The notes below the pieces were generated by a model. The model saw only the letters and a program-made list of their open reading frames with translations. It was not told where the DNA came from and ran no database searches. Positions 13,154 through 21,718 of a stretch of DNA of 22,386 bases are shown piece by piece; the stretch's first letter is position 1; each line of letters opens with the position of its first letter. Origin of the DNA: Malikia sp041190985. Lineage in GTDB: Bacteria > Pseudomonadota > Gammaproteobacteria > Burkholderiales > Burkholderiaceae_C. Made by a program: the position numbers and the translations under genes. The DNA is taken from NCBI GenBank assembly GCA_041190985.1, contig JBEEPT010000297.1:1-22386 (forward strand), in the 5' to 3' direction.

Positions 13154-15073
13154 ATGGCAACCGCCACCCTATCGATTGACCTGGAAGCCCGCCTGGCGCG
13201 GCTTGAACAGGACATGTCTCGCGCCACCAAGCTGGTCGAGCGCAGCGCGGGGCAGATGGAGCGCAGCTTTGCCGCTGCCGGGCGGCAGATCACATCGGCG
13301 CTCGGTGCCATCAGTGCCACGGTGGTGGTCGGCGCGATGACGCAGATCGCATCGGCCACGATCAAGGGCATCGATGCGCTCAATGATTTTGCAGACGCCA
13401 CCGGCACCACGGTCGAGAACGCCAGCGCGCTGGAAGACATCGCACGGCGCACGGGCAGCAGCGTGGAGAGCGTGAGCGGTGCGCTCATCAAGTTCAACGC
13501 GCAGATTCAGGAGGGCCTCAAGCCGGGCAGCGAGGCTGCTCGGGTGTTCGAGTTGATCGGGTTGAATGCCAAGGAACTGGCCGCGATTGACCCGGCCGAG
13601 GCGCTGCTGAAAACGGCGCAGGCGCTGGCGCAGTTCGAGGACAACGGCAACAAGGCGCGCATCATCTATGCGCTGTTCGGCAAGAGCACGCGCGAGGTGG
13701 CGCCGCTGCTCAAAGACCTGGCCGAAAGCGGCAAGCTCAACGCCACGGTGACAGCGCAGCAGGCGGCCGAGGCTGAGAAGTTCGAGAAGGCCATGGCCCG
13801 GCTCAGCAAGAACATCACCGACGTGGCTCGCGCCATTGCGAGCGATCTGCTGGGGCCGATCAATCAGTTGATCGAGCGCGTGACGCTGGCCCGCGAGAAG
13901 CTCGGCGGGTTTGGCGGCATCGTGGCGGCGGCGTTTGGTTCTGGCGCCGCGCGGCAGGACTTCGACAGCCCGCAGAAAGCCCTCGACTACTACTCGGCCA
14001 AGCTTTCCGAGATCGACGGCAAGATCAAGGCCATTCAGGCCAACCCCGACGGCGGCCCGCTGGGCGAGCTGGCCGACCGCAACAAGCTCAACGCCCTGCG
14101 CGCCAACCGCGAGGAGGTCGGCAAGCTGGCCGACCTGTACCGCGGCATGGTGAACGCTGGCGGCGCTGGCGGCGGCCGTGGCACGGGTGGCAACACCGGA
14201 CGGCCATCGCTGCCGCTGCTGCCTCCGGCTGCTGGTGGCGCAGGCAAGGCCGGCAAGGTCGAAATCCCCTTCGCCATCACCGACGCGCGCGAGTCCTACA
14301 AGTCGGCGTTCCTCAAGGCCGAGAAGGACTACGAGGAAACCGACAAGCTCCTCACTCAGATCCAGGCCAAGGCCGACGAGGCGGCGCGCAAGTTGCGCGA
14401 ATCCATCAGCGAGGAAGGCCGCCGCGTGTTCGAGGCTACGCGCACGCCGGCCGAGCAACTGGCGGCCGAGATTGACAAGCTCAACAAGCTGTTGCAGGCC
14501 GGCGCCATCGACTGGGACACCTACACCCGCGCCCAGCTCGACGCGCAGGAGCGCTTCGACAAGTCGGCGGCGGGCATCAAGGACCAGGCCAGCAAGACCA
14601 AGAGCCTCGGCGAGGAGCTGGGCCTGAGCTTCACGTCGGCTTTCGAGGATGCCATCGTCGGCGGCAACAGCCTGCGCGACGTGCTCAAGGGCCTGGAGGC
14701 CGACATCATCCGCATCGTCACTCGCAAGCTCATCACCGAGCCATTGGGCAACGCGCTCACCGGCATGCTCGGTGGTGGCGGATCTGGCGGCGGCGGCAAC
14801 TTCCTGGCCAGCATCGGCAACTGGTTCGGCAGCCTGTTCGCTGGCGGCTTCGCCGAAGGCGGGTTCATCCCGCCGGGCAAATGGGGCATGACCGGCGAGC
14901 GCGGACCCGAGCCGATCTTCGGCGGGCGCGCAGGCGTCACCGTGCGGCCGGCTGGCGGCATGTCGGTCACCAACCACTTCACCATCAGCGGCCCCGTGGA
15001 CCGGCGCACGCAGCAGCAGATCGCAGCCGCTGCGCTGCGCGGCGTCCAGATGGCCAGCCAGCGCGGCAACTGA
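13154..15073 (+). CDS. Tail tape measure protein
   Basis: A 639-aa protein that sets tail length and is ejected into the host envelope. The N-terminus is helical (LEARLARLEQDMSRATKLVE), followed by a hydrophobic helix pair (ITSALGAISATVVVGAMTQI) that could insert in membranes. Long charged coiled-coil segments fill the rest. Glycine-rich linkers occur at about residues 336-350 and 540-549 (GGGGSGGGGN). The C-terminal part has FAEGGFIPPGKWGMTGERGP and NHFTISGPVDRRTQQQIAA, the conserved end of lambda-type tape measure proteins. At about 0.15 nm per helical residue it predicts a tail near 95 nm, shorter than lambda. The frame is intact, with a GGGGAG ribosome site in the end of the chaperone gene. 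Confidence 0.95.
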   Translation: MATATLSIDLEARLARLEQDMSRATKLVERSAGQMERSFAAAGRQITSALGAISATVVVGAMTQIASATIKGIDALNDFADATGTTVENASALEDIARRTGSSVESVSGALIKFNAQIQEGLKPGSEAARVFELIGLNAKELAAIDPAEALLKTAQALAQFEDNGNKARIIYALFGKSTREVAPLLKDLAESGKLNATVTAQQAAEAEKFEKAMARLSKNITDVARAIASDLLGPINQLIERVTLAREKLGGFGGIVAAAFGSGAARQDFDSPQKALDYYSAKLSEIDGKIKAIQANPDGGPLGELADRNKLNALRANREEVGKLADLYRGMVNAGGAGGGRGTGGNTGRPSLPLLPPAAGGAGKAGKVEIPFAITDARESYKSAFLKAEKDYEETDKLLTQIQAKADEAARKLRESISEEGRRVFEATRTPAEQLAAEIDKLNKLLQAGAIDWDTYTRAQLDAQERFDKSAAGIKDQASKTKSLGEELGLSFTSAFEDAIVGGNSLRDVLKGLEADIIRIVTRKLITEPLGNALTGMLGGGGSGGGGNFLASIGNWFGSLFAGGFAEGGFIPPGKWGMTGERGPEPIFGGRAGVTVRPAGGMSVTNHFTISGPVDRRTQQQIAAAALRGVQMASQRGN

Positions 15074-15083
15074 GGGCACACGC

Positions 15084-15704
15084 ATGGCGTTCTACGAAAG
15101 CCCCCGCTTCCCCGAGCTGATTGCGATGGGCGCAGTCGGTGGCCCCGCCTGGGAAACCGAAGTCGTGCGCACCATCAGCGGCCACGAGTCGCGGCTTGGC
15201 AAGTGGGCATATCCGCTGCACCGCTTCGAGATCGGCGCCGGCATCAACGCGCCGGCCGATCACGCCACGCTGCGCGCGTTCTTCATCAACTGCAGGGGCA
15301 GGTTGCACGGTTTCCGGTTCAAAGACTGGACCGACTACAGCGCCACGCACACCGACGGCAAGGTCACCGGCCTGACGAGCACCACGTTTCAGCTCGTCAA
15401 GCGCTACACCAGCGGATCGCAGACCACCGACCGCAAGATTGTCAAGCCCATTGCCTCGGGATTCGAGCTGAAAAACTCCGGCACCACGCTCACGCTCACC
15501 ACCGACTACACGCTCGACGCGACCACCGGCATCGTCACCACGACGACCAGCCGCACGGCGGCGAATCTCACATGGTCGGGCGAGTTCGACGTGCCCGTCA
15601 GGTTTGACACCGATGACATGCAAGCCCGCGTCCTGGCGCGCACGCCGTCGCGCGGCATCCTGCAGCAGTGGGAGGGCGTGCCACTGGTGGAGTTGCGGCT
15701 ATGA
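15084..15704 (+). CDS. Distal tail protein, DUF2460 family (GTA gp12-like)
   Basis: A 206-aa protein of the DUF2460 family. Diagnostic features are FYESPRFPELIAMGAVGGPA at the start, LGKWAYPLHRFEIGAGI, then LRAFFINCRGRLHGFRFKDW with TDYSATH, and the end FDVPVRFDTDDMQARV. In the gene transfer agent of Rhodobacter, the corresponding protein forms the distal tail ring that joins the tube to the hub. The gene is the first of the tail-tip set, lies ten bases after the tape measure gene, and its stop overlaps the next start (ATGA). Length and motifs are normal, so the family assignment is secure. Confidence 0.93.
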   Translation: MAFYESPRFPELIAMGAVGGPAWETEVVRTISGHESRLGKWAYPLHRFEIGAGINAPADHATLRAFFINCRGRLHGFRFKDWTDYSATHTDGKVTGLTSTTFQLVKRYTSGSQTTDRKIVKPIASGFELKNSGTTLTLTTDYTLDATTGIVTTTTSRTAANLTWSGEFDVPVRFDTDDMQARVLARTPSRGILQQWEGVPLVELRL

Positions 15705-16546
15705 AGGGCACCGCCAGCGCTCTCAAGACGCACATGGTCGGCAGCGCGCTCACCGTGGCGCACTGCTGGAAGGTCACGCGCACCGATGGCACGGTCTACG
15801 GCTTCACCGACCACGACGAACCGCTCATCGTCAGCGGCACTACCTACACCCCGTCGAGCGTGTTCAGCGGCAGCGCCGTGGCCACGCGCGCCGAGCTCAA
15901 CGTCGATGACCTTGAGCTGGAAGGACTGCTAGACGCCGACGGCATCACCGCGGCCGACATCGAGGCCGGGCTCTGGGACGGCGCGGCCATCATCATCTAC
16001 CGCGTCAACTGGGCCAGCCTGAGCGACGGCGCCGAGATCGTGCGCAAGGGCTGGCTCGGCAAGGCGCAGCGCCGCGGGCCACTGTACGTGGCCGAGATGC
16101 GCGGGCTCATGCAGGCGCTGCAGAACAACATCGGCCGCGAGGTCAAGCCGACGTGCGATGCACAGCTCGGCGATGCGCGCTGCGGCAAGGTGCTCACGTC
16201 CTTCACGCACGCGGCCACCGTCACGGCTGTCAGCTCGCGCAGGCAGTTCACGGCCAGCGCGCTCACGCAGGCCGCGGGCTACTTCGACTATGGCCGGGTG
16301 ACGTGGACCGCGGGCGACAACGACGGCTTGGTGATGGACATCAAGACGGGCAACGGCTCGGGCGTCATCGTGCTGCAGCTGCCCATGCCCTTCGACATCC
16401 AGGTCGGCGACACGCTGAGCGCCGTGGCCGGGTGCAACAAGAGCAAGACGGCGTGCAAGGACACATTCAGCAACCTGGACAACTTCCGCGGTTTCAGTTT
16501 CGTGCCAGGCCCTGACCGTGCGCTGGCCATCGGGAGCACGCAGTGA
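15701..16546 (+). CDS. Tail hub protein, DUF2163/BR0599 family (GTA gp13-like)
   Basis: A 281-aa protein combining the DUF2163 N-terminal part (VAHCWKVTRTDGTVYGFTDH, then YTPSSVFSGSAVATRAELNV) with the BR0599-type C-terminal part (CDAQLGDARCGK and NLDNFRGFSFVPG). Four cysteines stand out in the second half: C152, C161, C245 and C252. Lambda gpL, the functional counterpart, is known to bind an iron-sulfur cluster, and this spacing could hold a metal or cluster; that remains inference. The protein is expected to form part of the hub at the tail tip. The ATG at 15701 overlaps the previous stop, and its own stop overlaps the following GTG start. Confidence 0.92.
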   Translation: MKGTASALKTHMVGSALTVAHCWKVTRTDGTVYGFTDHDEPLIVSGTTYTPSSVFSGSAVATRAELNVDDLELEGLLDADGITAADIEAGLWDGAAIIIYRVNWASLSDGAEIVRKGWLGKAQRRGPLYVAEMRGLMQALQNNIGREVKPTCDAQLGDARCGKVLTSFTHAATVTAVSSRRQFTASALTQAAGYFDYGRVTWTAGDNDGLVMDIKTGNGSGVIVLQLPMPFDIQVGDTLSAVAGCNKSKTACKDTFSNLDNFRGFSFVPGPDRALAIGSTQ

Positions 16547-16986
16547 ACGTGCCGCGCGTTGCCGTGGTGGCCGAGGCGCGGCGCTGGCTGGACACCCCAT
16601 TCCACCACCAGGCCCGCACGCGCGGCGTGGGCTGCGATTGCGGTGGCTTGGTGGGCGGTGTGGCGGTTGCGCTCGGCATCGTCCCGCCCGACTGGTGGCG
16701 CGATACCTTTGATCCGCGCTGGGGCGGCTACGGCCGGCAGCCGGCGCAGGGCACGCTGCAGCAGGTGTGCGAGTCTTTCATGGCCCGCACCGATGATCCG
16801 CAGCCCGGCGACGTGCTGCTGATGCGCTTTGCGCGCGAGCCGCAGCATGTGGCCATCGTCGGCGACCACGGCGGGCGCTCGCTCATCCATGCCTACGAGG
16901 CCATCGGCCGCGTGATCGAGCACCGGCTGGACACGCGCTGGCAACGGCGCACGGTGCAGGCGTACCGGATGCCGGGGGTGCACTGA
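16543..16986 (+). CDS. Tail-associated NlpC/P60 cell-wall peptidase (GTA gp14-like)
   Basis: A 147-aa cysteine peptidase of the NlpC/P60 superfamily, expected to open peptidoglycan at the tail tip during DNA entry. The start is TPFHHQARTRGVGCDCGGLV, with the nucleophile Cys33 in the motif D-C-G-G-L. His102 lies in PQHVAIV and His116 in SLIHAYE, in the expected order. The preceding DDPQPGDVLLMRF is the typical strand before the catalytic His. A GTG start at 16543 overlaps the previous stop (GTGA), and the stop overlaps the next ATG. Such genes always lie between the BR0599 hub and the large central hub in this tail type. All catalytic residues are present. Confidence 0.93.
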   Translation: MNVPRVAVVAEARRWLDTPFHHQARTRGVGCDCGGLVGGVAVALGIVPPDWWRDTFDPRWGGYGRQPAQGTLQQVCESFMARTDDPQPGDVLLMRFAREPQHVAIVGDHGGRSLIHAYEAIGRVIEHRLDTRWQRRTVQAYRMPGVH

Positions 16987-19238
16987 TGGCACAGCTCGCA
17001 GTCGCATTCGCTGGCGCTGCGCTCGGCGCGGCCACGCTCGGCACCGCACCGGTGCTGTTCGGCATGACCGGCTCGGCGATTGGCTTCGCGGCCGGCAGCA
17101 TCATCGGCGGCGCAATCGCGCCGCCGCGCATGCATGGGCCGCGCGTCGAGGATCTCAAGGTCCAGATCAGCAGCTACGGTGCGCCGCTGTCCAAAACGTA
17201 TGGCACCGACCGCGTGGCCGGCGTGCTCATCTGGGCGGCCGACTTCGTGGAGACCGCGCACAAGCAAGGCGGCAAGGGTGGCCCGAAGGTCACCACGTAC
17301 AGCTACACCTGCTCTTTCGCGGTGGCCATCGGTGAGGGCGAGGTCGGCGCCGTGCGGCGCATCTGGGCCGACTCCAAACTGGTCTATGACGCGCGCGTCG
17401 GTGGCGAAGATCCCATCGCCGTCCAAAACGCCAAGTTCCGCCAGTACTGGACGCTGTACCCGGGCAGCGAGACCCAGGAGCCCGACGCAACGATTGAAGC
17501 GGTGGAGGGCGCCGGCAACGTCGAGGCGTACCGCGGCACCTGCTACATGGTGTTCACCAACCTCCCGCTGGGCGACTACGGCAACCGCATTCCGTCGTTC
17601 AGCTTCGAGCTGACGCAGGAGACGGAAGACACCACGCCGACGGCCGACATCCTCGAGCCGCTCAAGGTGTACCCCTGGGTCTACAACGCCCAAAGCATGC
17701 CGGAGCACGGCATTGGCGATACCTACTACGAGCCCATCACAGTCGGCAGCGTGTCGGCCGGAACCGGGTTCGGCACGATGGCGGTGGCACAGGCTGATGC
17801 CTACGAGGCGTCCAGCACGCTCACGCGGCCAGGCGCCGCCAAGGGTGCGTACAACTTCACCGGATACTTCTGGAGCCACTTCAGCAACGCCTCGCCCTAT
17901 GCAACGCTGAACAAGCTGTACATGAACGGAGGATCGAACGACGACCCCGAGTTCGTCAGCGTGCTCCATAGCTACTACAGCCTGAAACTGGTCGATGTGC
18001 CCTATGGCGCGGCGCCTGTGAAGGACGTCGTTGCGCTCAACGAGTTTGCGGCCACCACGCCGTTCTACGACAGGCGGTTGAGCTGGCCGCACTATGGCGT
18101 GGCGGGCTACACCTACGACGCGCCCGTCATCGTGCGCCGCGAGATCGGCAACAGTGGGCCCCAGCCGGGCGAGTACACGGTCGTGAACTCGGCCGTCTAT
18201 GACACCTACCCCGCAGGCGATATCAGCTACGTCAGCCACGCGCTCGAACTCAAGGGAAGCCGCGTGCCGACGCACCCGCTCAAGACGTGCTACGCCGCCG
18301 ACAGCGAGCGCAACCAGCAGATCGCGCAAATCCTGGGCATGGCTGAGGCGCCAAGCGACAACGAGTGGTGCGTGACCTTCGACGGCCAGGTGGTGCCCAA
18401 TCGCAACTGGACTATCGTGACCGGCACCGCCAAGCAGCTGGCCGGCGTCGAGTATCGCAGTGGAGCGCTCTACCAAAACGCGCTCGGCCCCGTGCTGCTG
18501 CCGGGCGATCCCAACTACAACAACACGGCGTATTGGGACGCGGCCCGCGATGCCGCCATTGCTGCGGGCACGCTGCAGGACGGCGCCACCACGCCCGTCG
18601 TGGTCACCAGCTGGGCCGAGAGCGACGGCGGGCCGGATGTCACCAGCGTGCAGGATGGCACCGTCCTGCTGAGCACCATCGTGACGGACATCTGCGAAGC
18701 CGCGGGCCTGAGCGCCAGCGACATCGACGTCACCGAGCTGACCGATGAGGTCATCGGCTACAGCCGCGCCAGCCGCATGGCGGCACGGCAGGCCATTGAG
18801 CCCCTGCGGCTCTGCTACCAGTTCGATGGCGTGGAGAGCGACGGCAAGATCGCCTGGCGCAAGCGCGTGCGCAGCAGCGTGGCCACGCTCACCGTCAATG
18901 ACCTGGGCGCGCAGGTGGACGAGGCTGCCGAGCACGCCATGCATCATGAGCGCGGCCAGGAGCAGGAGCTGCCGCGCGCAGTGACGGTGCTCTACCGCAG
19001 CTATGCGCTCGACTACGCCGTAGGCGCGCAGGAAGCGCGGCGCCAGGGCGGCGAGACCGACCAGCTCGCCACCGTCGAGGTGCCCGTCGTGCTGACGGAC
19101 GACCACGCGCGGCAGCTGGCCGACGTCATCCTCTATGGCGGCTGGGTGGCGCGCAACGTGCGCAGCTTCACCACCACGCTGGCATGGGCGCACCTCGAGC
19201 CTACCGACGTTGTGACGGTGAGCGATGACGACCTATAG
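16986..19238 (+). CDS. Central tail hub protein, N-terminal part (Phage-tail_3 / GTA gp15-like)
   Basis: A 750-aa protein. Residues 1-42 are a Gly/Ala-rich hydrophobic segment (AVAFAGAALGAATLGTAPVL). A conserved hub domain follows, with VQISSYGAPLSKTYGTDRVA, TYSYTCSFAVAIGEGEV and GNRIPSFSFEL (199-209). Residues of about 210-560 are a long stretch I cannot assign. The Phage-tail_3 domain starts at about 561 with LLSTIVTDICEAAGL and continues with TDEVIGYSRASRMAARQAIE. The ORF ends at TAG in VTVSDDDL, just where related single-chain hubs continue into a C-terminal region that is encoded here in another frame from 19225. Together the two ORFs make about 1,100 aa, close to full-length proteins of this type. 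It builds the tail-tip channel and host contact. Confidence 0.88.
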   Translation: MAQLAVAFAGAALGAATLGTAPVLFGMTGSAIGFAAGSIIGGAIAPPRMHGPRVEDLKVQISSYGAPLSKTYGTDRVAGVLIWAADFVETAHKQGGKGGPKVTTYSYTCSFAVAIGEGEVGAVRRIWADSKLVYDARVGGEDPIAVQNAKFRQYWTLYPGSETQEPDATIEAVEGAGNVEAYRGTCYMVFTNLPLGDYGNRIPSFSFELTQETEDTTPTADILEPLKVYPWVYNAQSMPEHGIGDTYYEPITVGSVSAGTGFGTMAVAQADAYEASSTLTRPGAAKGAYNFTGYFWSHFSNASPYATLNKLYMNGGSNDDPEFVSVLHSYYSLKLVDVPYGAAPVKDVVALNEFAATTPFYDRRLSWPHYGVAGYTYDAPVIVRREIGNSGPQPGEYTVVNSAVYDTYPAGDISYVSHALELKGSRVPTHPLKTCYAADSERNQQIAQILGMAEAPSDNEWCVTFDGQVVPNRNWTIVTGTAKQLAGVEYRSGALYQNALGPVLLPGDPNYNNTAYWDAARDAAIAAGTLQDGATTPVVVTSWAESDGGPDVTSVQDGTVLLSTIVTDICEAAGLSASDIDVTELTDEVIGYSRASRMAARQAIEPLRLCYQFDGVESDGKIAWRKRVRSSVATLTVNDLGAQVDEAAEHAMHHERGQEQELPRAVTVLYRSYALDYAVGAQEARRQGGETDQLATVEVPVVLTDDHARQLADVILYGGWVARNVRSFTTTLAWAHLEPTDVVTVSDDDL

Positions 19239-20280
19239 CCTGCGCCTGCTGGACAAGACCGAAGACGGCGGCGTCATCACCTGGCGCGCGGCCGACTACG
19301 ATGGCAGCGTGCTCGCCAGCACGGCCGACGGCGCTGCAGGCCCGGTGCCCGGCAGCATGGCCGGCGTCACGGTGCTGCAGTTCGAGGCGATGGACATCCC
19401 CCTGCTATCGCAGGACGACGACGCTCCAGGCATCTACGTCGCGGCGGCAACGATGATCGGCACATGGCGCGGCGCCGTGGTCTACCGCAGCCGCGACGGC
19501 GGCACCACCTACACCGAGGCGGCGCAACTCAATGCGGCGGCAACGCTTGGCCGGTGCGAGTCGGTGCTCGGTGACTGGGACGGCGGCAATCAGATTGACG
19601 TGAGCAGCTGGGTTGACGTAGTGGTTTCCGGCGAGCTGGAGACCATCACCGCCGCGGCGCTGCTGGAGGGCGGCAATCGTGCGCTCATCGGTGACGAGGT
19701 GGTGCACTTCAAGCGCGCCACGCTGCTGAGCGCCGGCCGCTACCGCCTGAGCGGATTCCTGCGCGGCCGTCTCGGCACCGAAGACGCGCAGGCCACGCAC
19801 ACCGAGACCGACCGTTTCGTGCTGCTCGACGAGGCCGTCATTCGCCTGCCCGAGCAACTGAGCGACCGCGGCAAGGCGATGCGATACCGCTGCGTGGCAC
19901 TTGGAGACCAGGTGACGCAGGGGCCGGTGCAGACCGTAAACCCCCTGCGCTTCGTCAGCCTGTTGCCACTCGCGCCGATCAATCTCAACGTCGCGCCGAT
20001 TGCGGGCGGCGGCCAGTCCGTGCGATGGACGCGGCGCACGCGCTACGCGGCACCGCTGACCGACGGCGCCGACGCACCGCTCGGCGAGGCCAGCGAGCGC
20101 TACAGCCTGCGCATCGTGCAGACCGGACTCGGTGGCGTTGCCGACGCCGTGCTCGACACCGAGGCCACAACCAACAGCTACACCATGGCCGACGGCTACG
20201 AGGAGCGCGTGCTGCAGGTGGCGCAGATCAGCGCCACGGTCGGCAACGGCACCGCCGCGCGCATCACCACAGGAGCCTGA
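19225..20280 (+). CDS. Central tail hub protein, C-terminal part in a separate ORF
   Basis: A 351-aa ORF whose ATG lies 14 bases before the end of the previous gene, in the +1 frame relative to it. Its sequence is the normal C-terminal part of large gp15-like hub proteins: after YSLRLLDKTEDGGVITWRAA it has DIPLLSQDDDAPGIYVAAA, GGNRALIGDEVVHFKRATLL (from residue 149) and RYRLSGFLRGRLGTE. The end is a fibronectin-like beta region (YSLRIVQTGLGGVADAVLDT). A GGTGAG stretch (19217-19222) just before the ATG could serve for re-initiation. The split may therefore be natural (two chains or a frameshift) or come from a one-base indel or sequencing error. No residues seem lost at the junction. Confidence 0.85.
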   Translation: MTTYSLRLLDKTEDGGVITWRAADYDGSVLASTADGAAGPVPGSMAGVTVLQFEAMDIPLLSQDDDAPGIYVAAATMIGTWRGAVVYRSRDGGTTYTEAAQLNAAATLGRCESVLGDWDGGNQIDVSSWVDVVVSGELETITAAALLEGGNRALIGDEVVHFKRATLLSAGRYRLSGFLRGRLGTEDAQATHTETDRFVLLDEAVIRLPEQLSDRGKAMRYRCVALGDQVTQGPVQTVNPLRFVSLLPLAPINLNVAPIAGGGQSVRWTRRTRYAAPLTDGADAPLGEASERYSLRIVQTGLGGVADAVLDTEATTNSYTMADGYEERVLQVAQISATVGNGTAARITTGA

Positions 20281-20285
20281 CCGAC

Positions 20286-21716
20286 ATGGCCAACAGCACC
20301 ACGCACCTGGACAGCATCAGCGCGAGCCAGGCGCAAAAAGAGGCGGCCATCAATGGCCTGTTTGACGCGGGCTCGCCTGCGCTGACATTCGGGCGCCGGC
20401 AGACGACCACCGATCAGCTCGTCTGGGGCTACTACGGCGGCCCGGTCAACGGCACCAACGTCGCCGACGGCACCGTGACGCTCACGGCCAGCCGCACGAA
20501 CTACATCGTGGTGCACCTGAGCACGTTTGTCGTCAGCACCAGCACCAGCGCGGCCAACTGGTGCACCCCGCAGACTTACGCGCGGCTGTACAAGGTGACG
20601 TGTGGCACGCTCACGCCCAGCAGCTGGGAAGACTGGCGCTTCGCACAGCTTGGCATTTGGGGCCGGTTGTTCGGCACCGCCGAGTGTGCGCGCGTCGAGT
20701 ACCGGCTGCCGGTGAGCGCGGACCTGAGCACCAGCATCACCACGGGCACCGACAAAGCCTACATGCGCGCGCCGTGCGCGATGCTGCTGACCGACGTTCG
20801 CGCCTCGCTGTACGGCGAGAGCACCAGCGGCACGGTCACCATCGACATCAACGACGCCGGGCAGACCATCCTCGGCGACAAGCTCACCATCGACGCCAAC
20901 GAAAAGACCAGCACCACGGCGGCGGCGGCGTTCGCGTTCAGCGAGGGCGGCGCAGTCATCGCTGACGATGCGCTGCTTACGGTTGACATCGACGGCGCCG
21001 GCACCAGCGCCGAGGGCCTGGCCATCACGCTGATCGGCCTGCGCGGCGTGGGCGATCCCGGCCGCGACTTGATCGTCAGCAGCGTGACGATGGAGGCAGA
21101 CCCATGGGTTGATTCGAACACCGCCATCACCTGGACCAAGACCAGCACGCCGACGGCCAGCAGCGCTCAGGCCGTGAGCAGCGTCAGTGCCAGCTACGCG
21201 ACCACCAGCACGCTGTTCGACGGCTCGGTGGAGCGCTACACCAGCAACGCGAGCAGCGTCTTTGACCTGGCCACGGCGCCGTGGGCGTTTGACTTGTGGG
21301 TCTACACCACCAGCACCAGCAGCAGCCCGCACATCTGCGAGATTGCGGTATCCAGCACCATGCGGCTGTCGCTGTACCTCAACACGGGCGCGCTCACGGT
21401 CTACAGCCAGACCACGGCCGGCAACGGGGCAGACCGCATCACTGGATCGGCCATCAGCACCGGCACCTGGTATCACGTCCGTGTGAGCTATGACCTGACC
21501 ACGCTGCGGCTTTTCCAGGACGGCGCTGTAGTCGGCACAGCGGCAACCAGCATCCTGCCAACCGGCAATGCTGCTGTCGCGCTCGGCAACCTCGAGCTCG
21601 GCGCCACGCCGGGCAGCAGCTACGCATGGCCGGGGCACATGCAGCGCTGGCGGTTCACGCGCGGATGGGCGCGTCAAACCGCGGCGTTTGCGCGGCCGCT
21701 CAAGCCCTGGGCCTGA
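20286..21716 (+). CDS. Tail fibre / receptor-binding protein with LamG-like domain
   Basis: A 476-aa protein. The N-terminus, STTHLDSISASQAQKEAAIN, followed by DAGSPALTFGRR, has the S-Q-A-Q-K-E-x-x-x-N pattern found at the start of many phage tail-tip fibre proteins (DUF2793-like), probably the attachment part. A beta-rich middle (to about 280) is Thr/Ser/Asp-rich. The end, from about 315, fits a concanavalin A-like LamG fold: APWAFDLWVYTTSTSSSPHI, TGTWYHVRVSYDLTTLRLFQ around W395, and a final PGHMQRWRFTRGW. Such domains bind sugars, so this is the best candidate for the tail receptor-binding protein. The ATG at 20286 follows the hub gene by five bases; the frame is open upstream but without similarity. 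Confidence 0.83.
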   Translation: MANSTTHLDSISASQAQKEAAINGLFDAGSPALTFGRRQTTTDQLVWGYYGGPVNGTNVADGTVTLTASRTNYIVVHLSTFVVSTSTSAANWCTPQTYARLYKVTCGTLTPSSWEDWRFAQLGIWGRLFGTAECARVEYRLPVSADLSTSITTGTDKAYMRAPCAMLLTDVRASLYGESTSGTVTIDINDAGQTILGDKLTIDANEKTSTTAAAAFAFSEGGAVIADDALLTVDIDGAGTSAEGLAITLIGLRGVGDPGRDLIVSSVTMEADPWVDSNTAITWTKTSTPTASSAQAVSSVSASYATTSTLFDGSVERYTSNASSVFDLATAPWAFDLWVYTTSTSSSPHICEIAVSSTMRLSLYLNTGALTVYSQTTAGNGADRITGSAISTGTWYHVRVSYDLTTLRLFQDGAVVGTAATSILPTGNAAVALGNLELGATPGSSYAWPGHMQRWRFTRGWARQTAAFARPLKPWA

Positions 21717-21718
21717 TC

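Noticed and set aside
13169..15085. 638-codon open frame on the minus strand across the tape measure gene
   Set aside because: The plus strand encodes an evident tape measure protein; the antisense product is Leu/Ala/Arg-rich without domain features.
16893..19193. 766-codon open frame on the minus strand across the central hub gene
   Set aside because: It lies opposite a gene with clear hub motifs and has no recognisable domain; it is a composition artefact.
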